Source: Flagellimonas taeanensis (GTDB lineage Bacteria > Bacteroidota > Bacteroidia > Flavobacteriales > Flavobacteriaceae). Taken from it: a stretch of DNA of 64,000 bases. The stretch's first letter is position 1; each line of letters starts with the position of its first letter. The position numbers and the translations under genes were made by a program. Below the pieces are notes generated by a model. That model was given only the letters and a program-made list of their open reading frames with translations, did not search any database and was not told the DNA's origin. Shown here piece after piece: positions 62,079 through 64,000 of this stretch. The DNA is taken from contig NZ_QXFO01000015.1 in NCBI RefSeq assembly GCF_003584105.1, positions 1 through 64,000 of the forward strand, written 5' to 3'.

Positions 62079-62957
62079 TCAGTATAAAATGACTTTAGAT
62101 TTGGCCCCAATAAAATCAACTGGTCTGATTTATTTAAGCCAAAGTTCTACATATATAAGTATTAGGAACCATACTAAGAAACAAGCCAAAATTGCATGTA
62201 AAGATTTTCAGGAGGGGCTCTCGTAAGAGAATTCCCAAGATATGAATATTCTTAGAAATTCAAATATAAAAGTTGTAGGACAATGAGTGGGCTATGTTAC
62301 CTCTGTTTTACGGTGCCTCATCAAATGTTTAAGTGTTTTTACCGAATTGTGGAGAAGATTGATAATGAGAAACATCCTGCAATTCGTCGAAAAATTATAT
62401 AAATGTCAATGTCACACGACTAAATACTATATACTTGTAAGGCAAATACTTTGAATTAAGTAAACAAAAGATTACATGACTTAACCTACAATTAAATGAA
62501 AAACCCATGTCCCAAGAACAAAGGAAATCCCATTTGCACCCATTTCTCAGTTACCCTGATTGGTTTTCAAAAAAACTCTTTTTGATATAAGGGGTATCAA
62601 ACCAAAGAAAAAGCTTTTATATAAACACTGCCCATTCATAGAAGCAAACATTGATAGGCTCAATGGATTGTGCGGTTGGTACAGATCGTATTGGTTTTTA
62701 TTGGATGAATGTTTTCCGAATGACTTTAAAGGTTGAAAGACTAAACCAATGAACCATATCGCTGCAATTTGATGTTTCTGAGTAAATTCTGGTAAACAAT
62801 TTTTACAAAATCTATAAAACCCATCGATAAAATAGAAATTGGACCAAAGAGTTTGAAAGGAAAAGATTTTCCATGAAAATGAATGATATCGTTCTCCATG
62901 CCATGGAATAGGAATGAAAGATTTATACCGTATTAAAATTAAACCATAACCAAATCG
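62079..62957. other. long gene-poor stretch
   Basis: About 880 AT-rich bases without a clear gene, RNA or repeat. A 27-codon frame from 62507 would continue in another frame to 62734 if one base were added in the A7 run at 62569-62575. This may be a decayed small gene or chance. Confidence 0.55.
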
Positions 62958-64000
62958 ATGAAAAAGTTCATATTCTGTCTTTTAAGTGCATCACCTGTTT
63001 TCTGTCAAGAATTGCCCGATGTTATTCCTCCATCCCCGAGAGCGACCGAGATGGTAAAATATATAGATTATCCTGCCAATCTTTCCTCAGGATTGCCAAC
63101 GGTAAATGTTCCCATTTATACTATAAGCGCCAGAAGTTTGGAAGTGCCCATCTCACTGAGTTATCATGCTTCTGGTCTTCGGCCCAATGAAGCCGAGAGT
63201 GGTGTTGTTGGGCTTGGATGGCAATTAAACGCATTTGGTTCGGTAAACCGCTCAATCAACAAAAGGGAGGATTATGGTTTGTCCGTGCCATTAACGGACA
63301 CTATCATAAGTACCAATACAAATTTATTGGTGGAGGATGAAGCTGTATTCCTTTTGGACAATTTGGCAAATCGAGAAGCAGATGCTTCCCCGGATATATT
63401 TTCATATGTCTTCCCAAATGGGGATGGGGGCAAATTTGTTTATGATGAAAACTCCAATCCTGTTCAGCTTCCCTACAAAGCGAAGAGAATTTTAGATGAC
63501 CCAAGTTTGAAAGATTACTATGACATCCTCGATGAGAATGGTAACCTGTATAGGTTTGGGAAATCATTGAGTACTGGGCAAACTGTACATGAGGAATTTA
63601 GACAGGTGAGTGGATATGATGTCAGTGATGGTGTAACCTCATGGTTGTTGACCGAAATGATATCAGCAAACAAAAAGGACACCGTTTACTTCGAATATGA
63701 AAATGTACTGAACTCAGGTACTTTGCCGCCTTCCAATCCCAATAGGCACACTTTAATAAAGTATAGCCCATCGTTCAGTAGATCCATGAGAGAACAGGTA
63801 GGCTCTGGTGCAGGCTCAGGTACGAATTTCAGTACTCCACCAAGTGAATCTCGAACCTCCATAATTACCACATATACCGAAAAAAGAATAACAAAGATCA
63901 AATTCAAAAATGGTGAAGTGCACTTTGTGTACAGTGGGGACATCTACCCCGATCATCTTTTGGATAGGATTGAAGTATATGACAATCACACGACCGATCC
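62958..64000 (+). CDS. RHS/YD-repeat-type secreted protein, N-terminal part (runs off window)
   Basis: At least 347 residues, open to the window edge. Signal peptide (MKKFIFCLLSASPVFCQE), then the region found at the start of Flavobacterial RHS-type proteins (YPANLSSGLPTVNVPIYTIS; LEVPISLSYHASGLRPNEAE; VGLGWQLNAFGSVNRSI). Later parts (SYVFPNGDGGKFVYDENSN; DGVTSWLLTEMISANKKDTV) fit the SpvB/RHS-like N-terminal shell. RHS proteins often carry a toxic C-terminal tip, which is outside this window. No secretion partner is visible here. Confidence 0.8.
   Translation, partial: MKKFIFCLLSASPVFCQELPDVIPPSPRATEMVKYIDYPANLSSGLPTVNVPIYTISARSLEVPISLSYHASGLRPNEAESGVVGLGWQLNAFGSVNRSINKREDYGLSVPLTDTIISTNTNLLVEDEAVFLLDNLANREADASPDIFSYVFPNGDGGKFVYDENSNPVQLPYKAKRILDDPSLKDYYDILDENGNLYRFGKSLSTGQTVHEEFRQVSGYDVSDGVTSWLLTEMISANKKDTVYFEYENVLNSGTLPPSNPNRHTLIKYSPSFSRSMREQVGSGAGSGTNFSTPPSESRTSIITTYTEKRITKIKFKNGEVHFVYSGDIYPDHLLDRIEVYDNHTTD

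Noticed and set aside
62507..62736. A 76-codon frame that needs one extra A at 62569-62575
   Set aside because: The given sequence has A7 and a stop soon after; without a homologue a frameshifted gene cannot be claimed.

Overview
The window looks like the accessory part of a marine Flavobacteriaceae genome (Muricauda/Flagellimonas/Maribacter-like). This rests on gene content: SusC/SusD, DUF6520 and MauE-type genes, the Bacteroidetes conjugative-transposon genes traE to traN, RteC, BfmA/BtgA and MobB (DUF5712) mobilisation proteins, HYC_CC_PP proteins and an Arm-DNA-bind_5-type integrase. No rRNA, tRNA or CRISPR array was seen. Genus placement is inference.

Layout. (1) 1-5181: an IS110 element, then mobilisation module 1 (BfmA-like accessory protein, MobB relaxase, VirD4-type coupling protein) preceded by an oriT-like stem-loop. 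(2) 5440-10407: a visibly AT-rich three-gene phosphorelay that matches the Detocs anti-phage architecture: TPR sensor kinase, stand-alone receiver, and receiver fused here to a TOPRIM nuclease-like domain. A small XRE protein follows. (3) 10722-11443: a gene-free stretch with many inverted repeats, including a four-stem nested element. (4) 11444-20646: SusC, SusD and a secreted zinc metalloprotease on the plus strand, facing DUF6520 and MauE genes and a STAS-like/AraC regulator pair on the minus strand. Two copies of a tandem 21-bp operator lie in this locus. (5) 20818-32873: the conjugation core. It has an alpha-oxoamine synthase/acyltransferase fusion, RteC, an excisionase-like HTH protein, a lambda O/P-like replication pair with iteron-like repeats, then traE, F, G, I, J, K, M and N.

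(6) 33145-54436: a copper-resistance island. It holds a CopB-type ATPase, a CusA/TolC/CusB efflux system, a multicopper oxidase fused to a barrel-like tail, periplasmic DUF3347 and haem-binding proteins, a PepSY protein, an HMA-AraC fusion regulator, metallochaperones, a DUF305 protein and a CopA-type ATPase. (7) 55208-58318: a tyrosine recombinase and mobilisation module 2, paralogous to module 1 but without a coupling protein. (8) 58462-64000: a second, different IS110 with strong flanking stems, a DUF2971 gene, an unrecognised coiled-coil protein, a long gene-poor gap, and the start of an RHS/YD-repeat-type protein that runs off the window.

Taken together this reads as one or more integrative conjugative elements carrying phage defence and copper resistance as cargo. 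The coupling protein is separated from the T4SS operon by about 21 kb. Element ends (attL/attR) could not be seen. The best leads are the Detocs-TOPRIM operon, the nested structured element beside it, the shared AraC-type operators, the lipid-signal-like enzyme next to RteC, the replication pair with internal repeats, and the matched oriT-like stems of the two MOB modules.
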